Source: Xanthomonas theicola (lineage in GTDB: Bacteria > Pseudomonadota > Gammaproteobacteria > Xanthomonadales > Xanthomonadaceae). From it: 64,000 nucleotides of DNA. Both the position numbers and the translations under genes were made by a program. Numbering within the stretch: the stretch's first letter is position 1; each line of letters begins with the position of its first letter. The notes under the pieces were generated by a model, which made no database searches, was not told the origin of the DNA, and saw only the letters and a list, made by a program, of their open reading frames with translations. Positions 34,059 to 44,291 of this stretch are shown here, piece by piece. The stretch is from assembly GCF_014236795.1 (NCBI RefSeq), contig NZ_CP049017.1:3202001-3266000 (forward strand), given 5' to 3'.

Positions 34059-36013
34059 GCGTCGGTTCCTTGCGCAGTGGCGGCGGTGCGGCGTGCATGC
34101 GCGAACGCGTCCAGGCGAGTGCCGAGCGGCGCGCTGGCGGCCGCCGTGTCCGGCGACGGCACACGCCGCCGCCAGTTCGGATGGCCATCGACGGTGCCTG
34201 GCAGGTTGGGTTGCTGGTCCAGGCCCAGCGCGTCCTCGGCCGGCAGCAGCGCCAGCGGCGAAGGCGTGGCGGCGACGAAGCGCAGCGCGTCCAGTTCGGG
34301 GGCCTGCGCCTGCGCCTGCGGCAGCGACGCAGCGACCGCGGCGTCCATGCGCGCCACGTCGGCAGCGCGAGTCAGATGGTCGGCGCGTTGTTGCGCGGCG
34401 TCGGACAGCTGCAGGCGCCGCCGCCAGTCGATGTCCTCGCCGCGGCGCCAGCCGTGCAGCGTCGGCAGGTCGTGGGTGGTGGTGGTGGCGATCGCATCGC
34501 CGCGCCAGCGCGACGGCGCAAGGAACGCGCCCTGCGCGTCGCGGGTGAACAGCAGCACGTCGATGCCCATGACCCCACGCTGCGACAACTCGGCGCGGAT
34601 GCCGTCCGGCACCACGCCCAGGTCTTCGCCGATCACGATCGCGCGCTGCCGCCACGATTCCAGCGCCAGCAGCCGCAGCAGGTCGTGCAGCGGATAGCGC
34701 AGGTACACGCCGTCGGCGGAGCCGGCGCCGCGCGGGATCACCCACAGCCGCAGCAGGCCGAGGATATGGTCGATGCGCACGCCGCCGCGGTCGCGCAGCA
34801 CCGCGCGCAGCAATTCGATGAAAGGCGCATAGCCGCTGGCGCGCAAGCCGCCCGGCGAGTAGCCGCCGATGCCCCAGGCCTGGCCGTCGCCGTTGAACGC
34901 GTCCGGCGGCGCGCCCAGTTCCAATCCGGCCAGCACCGCCTGCGGCCATGCCGCGGCTTCGGCGCCGGCGGGATCGAAGCCCACCGCCAGGTCGGCGATC
35001 AGGCCGATGCCCATGCCGGCGGCGCGCGCCTGCCGCTGCACCCCGGCCCAACTGCGTGCGGCCAACCATTGCGCGAAGCCATGCAGAGCCGGATCGGCAT
35101 CGCCAAAATCGCGTGCGGCGAATGCGGCGTAGTCGCGCAGCGCGGCGCCGCGTTCGTGTTGGAACGCAGCGAAATCGGCATGCAGCGCGGCATCGGCCTG
35201 GGCGAAGTCGACATGCAACTGGCGCAGCCACTGCCACTTCGCCGCAGCCGAGGCGGGCCAGTCGATCAACGGCCGCGTTTGCGCCTCGGCGAAGGCCTGT
35301 TCCAGGCCGGCCGCGTGCATGGCGCGTTGCGCCGCGGCGGCACCGAGCACGCGCGCCGGCGCGGCCTGCAGCGGATCCAGGAAGCGGCGATCGCCGGGCG
35401 AATACGGGCTGTAGTGCGCGCCGATCGGCCGCGCCGCATGCACCGGGCTCAGCGCGAGCGCATCGCCGCCGGCAGCGGCGATGCGCTCGGCCCAGGCGGC
35501 GACGCCGTCGGCATCGCCGATGCCGGCGTCGCGCGGGCCTTGCGCCGAATACACCTGCAGCGACAGGCCCCAGCGCCGCGGTGCAGATTCGCCGACCGCC
35601 TCGGCGACGCCATAGCAGCGCGTCGGCGCCAGCGCCAGCGTGGTGTGCCGGTCGCCGTGCTGCAGGGTCCAGTAGCCGTAGACGTCGAGCGCTGCGACGC
35701 GCCCGTGCGCATCGAAGCGGCCGTCGCGGCGGCGGCCGTCTTCGTGCTCGAGCCGGTACGCCGCGCCGGGCGGGCCGCCGGCGTCGATCGGGGTGCCGAG
35801 GTCGGCAGTCAACAGCGGCGCGGCGGTACCGGTGGCTTGCAACCGGCGCAGGCTGTCGCGGCAGGCGGCGGCGTCGTGCGCGTCCAGGCCGAGCGCGCCG
35901 AGCGCGCTGCGCAAGGAGTCGTCGCCGACCATGTGCGGCGTGTCGGACGCGTCGATCCAGTCGACCAGCAGGCCGGCGGCCGACGCCAGGGTGTGCAGGG
36001 GGGTATCGGTCAT
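34055..36013 (-). CDS. malQ: 4-alpha-glucanotransferase (amylomaltase)
   Basis: 652 residues. GH77 enzyme that transfers maltooligosyl units between glucans, supplying longer chains for treY and glgB. Signature regions: WGLSLQVYSAQG, ALSPVHAA, GGVRIDHILGL (nucleophile), VIGEDLGVVPDGI (acid) and TTTHDLPTLHGW. The N-terminal ~130 residues form the extra domain of proteobacterial MalQ. Translationally coupled to treY. A 154-base gap with a strong hairpin separates it from treZ. Confidence 0.95.
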   Translation of the reverse strand: MTDTPLHTLASAAGLLVDWIDASDTPHMVGDDSLRSALGALGLDAHDAAACRDSLRRLQATGTAAPLLTADLGTPIDAGGPPGAAYRLEHEDGRRRDGRFDAHGRVAALDVYGYWTLQHGDRHTTLALAPTRCYGVAEAVGESAPRRWGLSLQVYSAQGPRDAGIGDADGVAAWAERIAAAGGDALALSPVHAARPIGAHYSPYSPGDRRFLDPLQAAPARVLGAAAAQRAMHAAGLEQAFAEAQTRPLIDWPASAAAKWQWLRQLHVDFAQADAALHADFAAFQHERGAALRDYAAFAARDFGDADPALHGFAQWLAARSWAGVQRQARAAGMGIGLIADLAVGFDPAGAEAAAWPQAVLAGLELGAPPDAFNGDGQAWGIGGYSPGGLRASGYAPFIELLRAVLRDRGGVRIDHILGLLRLWVIPRGAGSADGVYLRYPLHDLLRLLALESWRQRAIVIGEDLGVVPDGIRAELSQRGVMGIDVLLFTRDAQGAFLAPSRWRGDAIATTTTHDLPTLHGWRRGEDIDWRRRLQLSDAAQQRADHLTRAADVARMDAAVAASLPQAQAQAPELDALRFVAATPSPLALLPAEDALGLDQQPNLPGTVDGHPNWRRRVPSPDTAAASAPLGTRLDAFAHARRTAATAQGTDA

Positions 36014-36135
36014 GGACGAGTCGGGGCCGCGGCAGTGAGGGAAGGAGGACACCCGGCCGCCGCTGCGCTTGCCGCGCACCGGAAGGGCGGGCGCGCGGGC
36101 GCGGGCGACGAGCGCAATGGCCAGCTTGCTGGAGG

Positions 36136-36162
36136 CGCTGTCGCGATGGCGTCGCGACAGCG
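36136..36162 (-). other. Intra-operon hairpin between treZ and malQ
   Basis: Perfect stem cgctgtcgcga / tcgcgacagcg with a 5-base loop (tggcg), six bases after the treZ stop codon. There is no T-run after it, so it is not a classic terminator. It may stabilise the upstream mRNA or attenuate distal genes. Confidence 0.55.
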
Positions 36163-36167
36163 TGTGC

Positions 36168-37961
36168 TCACACGGCGGAACCGGGCCGGTAGCGGGCGAC
36201 GAATGCGTTCGGCGGCAGCTGCGCCGGGTCGTCGCCGGCGTTCTCGGCGTGCACGGTGGCGCCGGGCAGGTCCAGCGCCACCGGCGCATCGCCGAAGTTG
36301 GCGGCCACGTGCCATTCGCCGTTGCCCAGGGTCCAGCCCGCGGCCACCGCCTTCGGCCCCAGCGTGCGTGCGCCCACGGCGCGCGCCTGCGCCAGCGTCG
36401 GCACCAGGTGCTGCTGGCGCAGCGCCATCAGCGCCGCGAACCAGTCGCGCCAGCGCGCGCCGTCGCCGTGAGTGGCATCGCTGATGTCGGCGATGGACGC
36501 TTCGAATGTGCTCAGCGCGTTCGGGTCGGGAATAGTGGCGCGCTGCTGCGGATCGGCGAACGCGGCGAAATGCGCGAACTCGCGGCGCCGGCCTTCGCGC
36601 ACCGCTTCGTCCAGCGGCGGCCCGAAGTCGGTGAAGAACAGGAACGGGGTGCGGCTGCCCCACGGCTCGCCCATGAAGAACAGCGGGATCATCGGGGTCA
36701 GCGCGGTCAGCGCCAGCGCCGCGCGCAGCGCCGGCTCGGGCACCTGGGTGATCAGCCGGTCGCCGCGCGCGCGGTTGCCGATCTGGTCGTGGTTCTGCGC
36801 GAAGATCACGAACTTGTGCGGCGGCAGCTGTGCGCTCGGCTCACCGCGCGCATGCCCGCGATGGTCGGCCTGGCCCTGGAAGGCGAAGCCTTCGCCGAGC
36901 ACCCGGGCCAGGTGGTGTGCCGGCGCATCGGCAAAGCCGGCGTAGTAGCCTTCGTTCTCGCCGGTCAGCAGCACGTGCAGGCTGTTGTGGAAATCGTCGT
37001 CCCATTGCGCGCTGTAGCCGCGCTCCAGCACGCTGGCCTGGTTGGCCTCGTTCTCGAGCACCAGGTGCACGTGGCGCCCGGCTGGGACGCTGGCCATGAT
37101 CGCCTCGCGCAGCGTGTCCAGGAACGCGTTCGGCACGATCGCGTGCACCGCGTCCAGGCGCAGGCCGTCGAAGCGGTACTCGTGCAGCCACATCAGCGCG
37201 TTGTCGATGAAGTAGCGCTGCACCGGCGCCAGCCGGAAATCGATCGCCGCGCCCCACGGCGTCGGCGTGTCGGCGCGGAAGAACGGCGACGCGTACTGCT
37301 CCAGGTAATTGCCGTCCGGACCGAAGTGGTTGTAGACCACGTCCAGGAACACGCTCAGGCCCAGGCCGTGGGCTTCGTCGATCAGCGCCTTCAGTGCGTC
37401 GGGATGGCCGTAGGCGGAGGCCGGCGCGTACGGCAGCACGCCGTCGTAGCCCCAGTTGTGCTTGCCGGGGAACGCGGCCAGCGGCATCAGCTCGATCGCG
37501 GTGACGCCCAGTGCCGCCAGCGTCGGCAGCTGCGCGCGCAGTCCGGCGTAGCCGCCACAGGCGCCGACATGCAGTTCGTAGAACACCGTTTCGGCCCACG
37601 GCCGGCCGCGCCAGTCGTCGTGGCGCCAGCGATGGCCGTCGCTGCCCAGCACCGCGCTGGACCCGTGCACACCGTCGGGCTGCCAGCGCGAGGCCGGATC
37701 CGGGACCGGCTGGCCGCCGTCGATCGCGTAGCGGTAGCCGGTGCCCGCGGCACAGTCCACGGTGGCGGCGAAGTAGCCGTCCGCCGCCGCGGCCAGCGGA
37801 TGCCGGGCGCCGTCGTCGAACACCAGTTCCACGCTGGTCGCGTCCGGCGCCCACAGTGCGAACGCGACCGCGCCGGTTGCGCTGGGCCAGGCGCCGTGGC
37901 GCAGCGCGGCGGCGTCGCCGGCATGTCCGGCATGTGGTGTTGCGGTCGTTGCCATGTTCAA
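36168..37961 (-). CDS. treZ: Malto-oligosyltrehalose trehalohydrolase
   Basis: 597 residues if the TTG at 37961 is used, which has GGAG seven bases upstream inside the end of glgB; the next ATG is 37955. It releases trehalose from maltooligosyltrehalose made by TreY. CBM48-like N-terminus (VAFALWAPDATSVELVF), then GH13 blocks VFLDVVYNHFGPDGNY, DGLRLDAVHAI, LENEANQAS and FAQNHDQIGNR. It starts practically at the glgB stop codon. Confidence 0.95.
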   Translation of the reverse strand: MNMATTATPHAGHAGDAAALRHGAWPSATGAVAFALWAPDATSVELVFDDGARHPLAAAADGYFAATVDCAAGTGYRYAIDGGQPVPDPASRWQPDGVHGSSAVLGSDGHRWRHDDWRGRPWAETVFYELHVGACGGYAGLRAQLPTLAALGVTAIELMPLAAFPGKHNWGYDGVLPYAPASAYGHPDALKALIDEAHGLGLSVFLDVVYNHFGPDGNYLEQYASPFFRADTPTPWGAAIDFRLAPVQRYFIDNALMWLHEYRFDGLRLDAVHAIVPNAFLDTLREAIMASVPAGRHVHLVLENEANQASVLERGYSAQWDDDFHNSLHVLLTGENEGYYAGFADAPAHHLARVLGEGFAFQGQADHRGHARGEPSAQLPPHKFVIFAQNHDQIGNRARGDRLITQVPEPALRAALALTALTPMIPLFFMGEPWGSRTPFLFFTDFGPPLDEAVREGRRREFAHFAAFADPQQRATIPDPNALSTFEASIADISDATHGDGARWRDWFAALMALRQQHLVPTLAQARAVGARTLGPKAVAAGWTLGNGEWHVAANFGDAPVALDLPGATVHAENAGDDPAQLPPNAFVARYRPGSAV

Positions 37962-37962
37962 T

Positions 37963-40206
37963 TCAATGCTCCGCTTGCAGCCAAAGGGTGGACAGCGGCG
38001 GCAGGGTCAGCGCCAGCGATTGCGCATGCCCGTGCATCGGCTGCGGCACGCTGTGCAAGGCGCCGCCATTGCCCTGGTTGGAACCGCCGTAGTGGGCGCT
38101 GTCGCTGTTGAGGATCTCGCGCCACTGGCCGCCGCGCGGCACGCCGAGGCGGTAGCCGTGATGCACCGCCGGGGTGAAGTTGCTCACTGACAGCAACGGC
38201 GGCGCCCCACCGGCGCGGTCGTGGCGCACGAACCCGAACACGCTGTTGCGGTGGTCGTCGGCGACGCTCCATTCGAAGCCGTCCGCGGTACGGTCGCTGC
38301 GGTACAGCGCCGGCTGCGTGCGCAACTGCCGGTTGAGGTCGCCGACCAGCCGCGCCACGCCGCGGTGCTCCTCGCGCTGCAGCTGCGCCCAGTCCAGCGC
38401 GTGGTCGTGGTCCCAGTCCTGCCATTGCCCGAACTCGCCGCCCATGAACAGCAGCTTGCGCCCCGGGTGCGCCCACATGAAGGCCAGGTAGGCGCGCAGG
38501 TTGGCGAAGCGCTGCCAGGTGTCGCCTGGCATCTTGGCCAGCAGCGAACCCTTGCCGCGCGTCACTTCATGGTGCGACAGCGGCAGCACGAAGTGTTCGG
38601 AGAACGCGTACACCAGGCCGAAGCTCATCTCGCTGTGATGGTGCTGGCGGTGCAGCGGGTCGCGCCGCAGGTAGCTCAGCGTGTCGTGCGCCCAGCCCAT
38701 GTTCCATTTGTGGCTGAAGCCCAGGCCGCCCTGCTCCGGCGGCGCGGTCACGCCCGGCCACGCGGTGGATTCCTCGGCCATCACCCGCACCCCGGGAAAG
38801 CGTTGCGCGATCTCGCCGTTGAGCCGGCGCAGGAACGCGATCGCTTCCAGGTTCTCGGGCCCGCCCTGAAGGTTGGGCACCCATTGGCCCTCATTGCGGC
38901 CGTAGTCGCGGTACAGCATCGAGCCGACCGCGTCCACGCGCAGGCCGTCGACGTGGAAGCGCTCGATCCATTCCAGCGCGCTGCCGATCAGGTAGGCGAC
39001 GACTTCGGCGCGGCCGTGGTCGTAGACCTGCGTGTTGCACGCGCGGTGCAGGCCTTCGCGCGGATCGGCGTGCGCGTACAGCGCGGTACCGTCGAAGTGC
39101 TGCAGGCCGTGCGCGTCGTCGGGGAAGTGCGCACTGACCCAATCCAGGATCACGCCGATCCCGGCCTGATGGCAGGCGTCGACGAAGCGCGCGAAACCGT
39201 CCGCCTCGCCATGCCACACGGTCGGTGCGTACAGGCCCAGCGGCGGGTAGCCCCAGGAGCCGCCGAACGGATGTTCGGTGATCGGCAGCAACTCGACATG
39301 GGTGAAGCCCAGCTCCTGCACGTACGGGATCAACTGCGCGGCCAGCGCATCCCAGTGCAGCGGCTGGCCGTGCGCGTCGTGGCGCCAGGAACCGGTGTGC
39401 AGCTCGTAGATGCTCATCGGCTGCGCGGCGCCGGCGCGCGCGGCGCGCTGCGCCAGCCAGGGCGCATCGTGCCAGGCGAAGGCGGCGGCGCCTGGCACCA
39501 CCGAGGCGGTTGCGCGCGTGCTGTGCCGCGCGACCGGGTCGGACTTGCGCGGCAGCGGCGTGCCGTCGGCGCCGAGGATCTCGTACTGGTAGTGCTCGCC
39601 GCCGCGCAGACCGGGCACGAACAGCTCCCAGACCCCGGCGTCCTGGCGCAGCCGCAGCGGATGCCGGCGCCCGTCCCAGTCATTGAAGTCGCCGACCAGC
39701 GCGACACGGCGCGCATGCGGCGCCCACACCGCAAAGCGCACCCCGTGCACCGTGCCGATACGGGTATGGTGCGCGCCCAGCGCGGTGCGCAGCGCGGCGC
39801 CGTCGCCCTCGGCCATGCCCTGCAGCCAGGCATCGTCCAGCACCGGGCCGAATGCGTAAGGGTCCGCTGTTTCCTGCACGCGGTCCGGCCACGCGATGCG
39901 CAGCCGGTACGGCATCGCCGTCTTCAGTTCACCTTCGAAGATACCCTCGGCATCGGCACTGGCGCGCATCCGCGCCACCAGCTTGCCGCTCTCGTCGAGC
40001 AGGCCCATCGCCTCGGCGCCCGGCACCAGCGCGCGGACCCGGATCGCACCGCGCGCATCGGCGTGCGGGCCCAGCCAGGCGAAGGCGTCCACCGCCTCGC
40101 CACGTGCCAGCGCCTGCAGCGCCAGCCGGTCGCGCTCCCCGCTCGCCGCTTCCAGCGGCGCGTCCCACACCGGGATCGCGTCCGGCGCCTGTTCCCGTTC
40201 GCTCAT
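37963..40206 (-). CDS. glgB: 1,4-alpha-glucan branching enzyme (third catalytic Asp replaced by His)
   Basis: 747 residues. It makes alpha-1,6 branches in glycogen. Two N-terminal beta domains are followed by CBM48 ([20 protein letters not shown]) and a GH13 barrel with [34 protein letters not shown] (nucleophile Asp425) and [11 protein letters not shown] (acid Glu478). The last signature region is [14 protein letters not shown]. Position 546, which by spacing matches E. coli Asp526, is His (codon CAT). Activity may be reduced or altered. The ATG overlaps the glgA stop (ATGA). Confidence 0.94.
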   Translation of the reverse strand: MSEREQAPDAIPVWDAPLEAASGERDRLALQALARGEAVDAFAWLGPHADARGAIRVRALVPGAEAMGLLDESGKLVARMRASADAEGIFEGELKTAMPYRLRIAWPDRVQETADPYAFGPVLDDAWLQGMAEGDGAALRTALGAHHTRIGTVHGVRFAVWAPHARRVALVGDFNDWDGRRHPLRLRQDAGVWELFVPGLRGGEHYQYEILGADGTPLPRKSDPVARHSTRATASVVPGAAAFAWHDAPWLAQRAARAGAAQPMSIYELHTGSWRHDAHGQPLHWDALAAQLIPYVQELGFTHVELLPITEHPFGGSWGYPPLGLYAPTVWHGEADGFARFVDACHQAGIGVILDWVSAHFPDDAHGLQHFDGTALYAHADPREGLHRACNTQVYDHGRAEVVAYLIGSALEWIERFHVDGLRVDAVGSMLYRDYGRNEGQWVPNLQGGPENLEAIAFLRRLNGEIAQRFPGVRVMAEESTAWPGVTAPPEQGGLGFSHKWNMGWAHDTLSYLRRDPLHRQHHHSEMSFGLVYAFSEHFVLPLSHHEVTRGKGSLLAKMPGDTWQRFANLRAYLAFMWAHPGRKLLFMGGEFGQWQDWDHDHALDWAQLQREEHRGVARLVGDLNRQLRTQPALYRSDRTADGFEWSVADDHRNSVFGFVRHDRAGGAPPLLSVSNFTPAVHHGYRLGVPRGGQWREILNSDSAHYGGSNQGNGGALHSVPQPMHGHAQSLALTLPPLSTLWLQAEH

Positions 40207-41774
40207 GCCACCGCCGGGGACGGGGTCGCAGTGCGGTCGTACAGGGCCATGTACTTGCGCCCGGCCAGGTCCCAGCCGCTGGGCCGCAGCATCGCCGCGC
40301 GGCGCATCGCCTGCAGCAGGCCGGGCAGGCGGAAGGTGCGGAACACCCGCTGCAGGCAGCGGCGCAGGCCGTCGGCGGACGGGTCCTCGAACAGGAAGCC
40401 GGTCACGCCGTCGTCCACGGTGTCGATCAGGCCGCCGGTGGCATGTGCGATCGGCAGGCTGCCAAAGCGCTGCGCGTACATCTGGCTCAGCCCGCAGGGC
40501 TCGAAGCGCGAGGGCATCAGCAGAAAGTCCGAGCCGGCGAACATGCGCCGCGCCAGCCGCTCCTCGAACCCGATGTGGGCGCCGACCTGGCCGGGGAAGC
40601 GCCGCGCCAGCGCTGCCACCGCTTGCTCGATCTGCGGCTCGCCGCCGCCGATCACCACGATCTGGCCGCCGGCGGCGACGATCTGCGGCGCCACCTCGCA
40701 GATCATGTCCAAGCCTTTCTGGTGCACCAGCCGCGACACCACCGCGAACAGGGGGCCGTCGCTGTCGATCAGGCCGAACGCACGGCGCACCTGGGCGGCG
40801 TTGTCGCGCTTGCCCTGGACCTGGTCGATACCGAAATGGGTATGCAGGTGATCGTCGGTGCGCGGGTCCCAGCTGGCGTCGATGCCGTTGACGATGCCGC
40901 TGAGGCGGCCACTGGCGGCATGGCGGGCGAGCAGCGATTCCAGGCCGCAACCCTGCGCCGGGCCGGTGATCTGCGCGGCGTAGCTGACGCTGACCGTGTT
41001 GACATGGTCGGCGTGGACGATGCCGGCGCGCAGGAACGACATCTGCCCGTAGAACTCCAGGTCCTGCAGGCCGTCGTCCGGGATGCCCAGGGTGGAGGCC
41101 ATCGCGTACGGGAACAGGCCCTGGTAGGCCAGGTTGTGGATGGTCAGCAGGCACGGCGTGCGGCCGCCGGACCAGCGTACGTAGGCGGCGGCCAGCGCGC
41201 ACGGCCAGTCGTTGAGGTGCAGCAGGTCCGGGTTCCAGTCCAGACCGGCGTGGCCGCCGGCGATCTGCGCAGCGGCATGCGACAGCGTGGCAAAGCGCAG
41301 CGCGTTGTCTTCCCAGTCGCGGCCCTCGCTGGACACGTAGGGCGAACCCTGGCGTTCGAACAACGGCGGGCACAGCAGCACGTACACGCACAGGCCGTCG
41401 GGGCGTTCCGCGCGGCCCAGCGCGCAGGCCGGCAGGCCGGCGTGGGCGGCGATGTGGCCGACAATCTGCAGCGGGCCGGTCTTGCGCAGCACCGCCGGGT
41501 AGCCGGGAATCAGCACGCGGATGTCGCAGCTGCCGCGCAGCGCGCGCGGCAACGCCGCGGCCACGTCGCCGAGGCCTCCGGCCTTGATGAAGTCGGCCAT
41601 CTCCGAGGTCACGAACAGGCTGGCGCGGCGCGGCGCCGGCTGCAACTTGACGGTTACGTGGGCGGCGCGGACAAAGCGTCCATATGCATCGCGATGGCGT
41701 CGCCGGGGCGCGCGCAGGACCGGGTGGGTGTCGCGTTGTCTATCGGGCAGATCGGCGGGTGGGGGGGGCGGCAT
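40203..41774 (-). CDS. glgA: Glycogen synthase (GT5)
   Basis: 523 residues from the ATG at 41774. It extends alpha-1,4 glucan from ADP-glucose. The GT5 start motif [10 protein letters not shown] binds the nucleotide sugar. Other blocks: [49 protein letters not shown] and [20 protein letters not shown]. The N-terminal ~40 residues (Pro/Arg-rich) before [15 protein letters not shown] are unlike the family and follow an 8-base C run, so the true start is uncertain. First gene of the glg/tre operon. Confidence 0.92.
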   Translation of the reverse strand: MPPPPPADLPDRQRDTHPVLRAPRRRHRDAYGRFVRAAHVTVKLQPAPRRASLFVTSEMADFIKAGGLGDVAAALPRALRGSCDIRVLIPGYPAVLRKTGPLQIVGHIAAHAGLPACALGRAERPDGLCVYVLLCPPLFERQGSPYVSSEGRDWEDNALRFATLSHAAAQIAGGHAGLDWNPDLLHLNDWPCALAAAYVRWSGGRTPCLLTIHNLAYQGLFPYAMASTLGIPDDGLQDLEFYGQMSFLRAGIVHADHVNTVSVSYAAQITGPAQGCGLESLLARHAASGRLSGIVNGIDASWDPRTDDHLHTHFGIDQVQGKRDNAAQVRRAFGLIDSDGPLFAVVSRLVHQKGLDMICEVAPQIVAAGGQIVVIGGGEPQIEQAVAALARRFPGQVGAHIGFEERLARRMFAGSDFLLMPSRFEPCGLSQMYAQRFGSLPIAHATGGLIDTVDDGVTGFLFEDPSADGLRRCLQRVFRTFRLPGLLQAMRRAAMLRPSGWDLAGRKYMALYDRTATPSPAVA

Positions 41775-42243
41775 GGCGATTCCGTCGGGGAGGGAAGGAC
41801 GGTCACACGGAAAGCTGTTGCCGTCGCGCATCCGCAACGGACGCGCGACGTGAAACCGGAAGGCAAGAAGGGGAACGAGCAGACGAGCAGATCAGCGATC
41901 TTTAGTAAATGTACGAACGCCCCGATAAAAAGGGCGTGAAGTGCGCTGTTGTCTACGCCGCGCCGGCGCCACTGGCGCATCGTGATTTCGCCGCAACGCG
42001 AGCGGCACACACGCGATAGCCGCCGATGAACCATTTAGCTTCGTTTTCGATGCCGTCGCCGGCCGCGCCCGCCAGTGCGGCCCGCCGGTTGTGCGGTCTT
42101 CATCCGTGCTGTACTGCAATGCCGGCATGAACCGATCAGACCAACCCATGCGCCGCGAACTGGACGGCTTCGTGCGGACGCCATGCTCGCCGCGCGCGCG
42201 GACGGCGTCCAGCTGGTGAATGACCCATCGGTTTCTGCACAGG
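41775..42243. other. Upstream region of the glg/tre operon
   Basis: 469 bases with no supported gene. It should contain the operon promoter. A short hairpin (acgccc / gggcgt, 41917-41937) with an A/T loop lies in a less GC-rich patch (41880-41940). The left part ends at the IS remnants. Confidence 0.4.
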
Positions 42244-42331
42244 TCATGCGGTTAATGTAGCGGCCTGGGTGTCATCAGGTGTCGTCATCTTCAGTGCCTG
42301 GTGGGGCCGTTGCCGGTTGTAGAAACCGATC
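42244..42331 (-). mobile_element. IS3-family OrfB C-terminal scrap
   Basis: The minus strand reads QIGFYNRQRPHQALKMTTPD then DTQAATLTA and a stop. This is the usual last segment of an IS3-family integrase (YN-x-x-RPH-x-AL), unrelated to the element it abuts. Its upstream part is cut off by the adjacent IS end at 42332. Confidence 0.7.
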
Positions 42332-43670
42332 TGAACCGCCCCGACTTTCTTGGAGGCCGTTTGGTTTGAGTCAGGCCGCCTTGGCCTGACCGGCTTGCTG
42401 CCGAGGGTAAGCGCTTGGGCTTCCGCTGGCCGGACGTGCCCGATCGGCCCCAGCCGTGGTTTGTGGTTGAACCCGTGCACCCAGTCCAGCGTGGCCAGTT
42501 CCACCTGTTCGCGCTTGCGCCACGATCGGCGGTGGATCCCCTCGGCCTTGTACAGGCCATCGATCGTCTCGGCCAGCGCGGTGTGCCCCAAGGGCGGGCT
42601 TCGCGCTCGTAGCCATCGCCCACGCTGCCCACCGACGGCGCGATCCCCGCCTCGGTCAGCCGCTCGCTGTCGCGGATGCTCACAGACGGCGAACCGCGGT
42701 CGCAGGGGGGGGGATCGGTCCGCCCTCCCGCTGCCGCGCGTGCAGCGCCTGTTCCAGGGCGTCGAGCACGAAGTCCGTCGTCATCGAGCCCGACGCCTGC
42801 CAGCCCACGATCCGCCGCACGGACACCTCGATCACCAACGCCACGTACACCCTGCCCTGCCACGTCGAGACATACGTGAAGTCGCTGACTCGCAGCGCAT
42901 TGGGCCGGTCGGCCTGGAACTGCCGGTTCACCCGGTCCAGCGGACACGGCGGCGCCTTGTCGCTGTGCGTGGTCTTCACTGGCTTGCCAACGACCACGCC
43001 ACGCAGGTCCAGCCGGCGCATCCGCCGCGCCACCGTGCACCGCGCCACCTGCCAGCCTTCCCGCAGCAACGGCTTGCACCCCTTGCGCACACCGTCGACC
43101 TGACGGTTCTCGTCCCGGACACGGCGGATCTGCGCCTCCAGCGCCCGGTCGCGCCAGCAGCGATCCGGGCGAGCGCCGGGATCGGCCTCCCGGGCCGCAT
43201 GGCTGTAGACCCTCGACCGAGCCATCTCCAACACCCGGCAGATCGGCTCGACTCCGTAGACGTTCCGGTGTTCGCCCACGAACCCGGTCATGGCGTGAAG
43301 CGGCGGTCCAGTTCCGCCTGGGCGAAAGACGCCGAGACCTTGCGCAGGCTCTCGTTGGCCTGCCGCAGCTCCCGATTCTCCATTCTCCCGCTCCAGCGCC
43401 TTCATCCGCGCTTGCTCCTCCCTCGTCGGCCTGGGCGCAACCCTTGGTCACGCTCGGCCCGGCGCACCCACCAGCGCAGCGTCTCGGCCGTGCACCCGAT
43501 CTTCCCCGCAATCGACGCGAGCCCCGCCCACGGCGAACTGGGCTCGCCTTGATGCTCCAGCACCATCCCAACTGCCCGCTCCCGCACGTCCGGGGAATGC
43601 TTCACTGTCTGCTTGCTCATGACTCCATCCTCTCAACAGTTGGAGCCTCCTGGAATCCCGGGGCGGTTCA
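42332..43670 (-). mobile_element. IS3-family insertion sequence, degenerate (1339 bp)
   Basis: Terminal inverted repeats TGAACCGCCCCG-N3-TTC-N2-GGAGGC at both ends. OrfA starts at 43620 ([29 protein letters not shown]) and is broken by a frameshift, then by a 7-bp tandem duplication (ggagaat twice, ~43375-43389). OrfB starts near MTGFVGEHRNVYGVEPICRV and has the integrase blocks RVSDFTYVSTWQG and TEAGIAPSVGSVGDGY. It breaks at a nine-base G run (42705-42713) and again before ALAETIDGLYKAE. Inactive. No target duplication is seen. Confidence 0.85.
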
Positions 43671-43832
43671 CGGCGATGCCCTCAGGCGGTCTGGCAGGAC
43701 GCAGCAGCGGCGCCTTCGCAAGTCATCTCAATGAAATATATGAGTTGTTCGAGGCGCCCTTCAGAGGGACACAGCTGTCGATTTCCACGCAGAACCGTGG
43801 CCGCACGTCCTCTGCGGCTGGACCACCAAGGC

Positions 43833-44106
43833 TCAAAAACCAAGAGCGGCCAACACTCCCTGGAGAAGCCGAAGGCAGATGATGGAGCAAGCAAGAGACA
43901 GCGACGCCGGATGGACATCGATGCGTCGTTCGAAGCGGATGCGCAACTTGCCCATGCCTGCGAACCAGACGTGGATGCGCTCGACGACCCAGCGATGACG
44001 GCCCAACTGGTCGTTGCGGCAGCGGTCGATGTCATCGGCCTTGTCGGCGGCAGAACGCCGCTGCGGTCGGCGATCGGCGGCATCGCTTGGCGCAGTTACG
44101 AAGATA
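43833..44106 (-). mobile_element. IS5-family transposase C-terminal remnant
   Basis: The minus strand reads DQLGRHRWVVERIHVWFAGM then GKLRIRFERR, the E-containing end of an IS5-family DDE transposase. The N-terminal two thirds are missing, and the other end merges into aceE-proximal sequence. The ~160 bases between it and the IS3 element hold no gene. Confidence 0.75.
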
Positions 44107-44239
44107 TGCGGATATGACTGGCGGCGCATCAAGCAGCCACATCTATGTACTCGACCTGACTCGATGGCACGGAAGCATGTTCGCAGTCCTTGCGAATGCG
44201 GGGCCCGCAGGCGGAAGAGCCCCTCTTCCCCCTGCGGGC

Positions 44240-44266
44240 CCCCTCTCCCACGGGACGGGAGAGGGG
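44240..44266. terminator. Hairpin downstream of aceE
   Basis: Stem ccccctctccc / gggagagggg with a 7-base loop, 26 bases after the aceE stop. The T-tract is weak, so it may act as a 3' stabiliser or a factor-dependent terminator. Confidence 0.45.
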
Positions 44267-44291
44267 CAGAGCGTTATTGCCTGGCGGGTGG

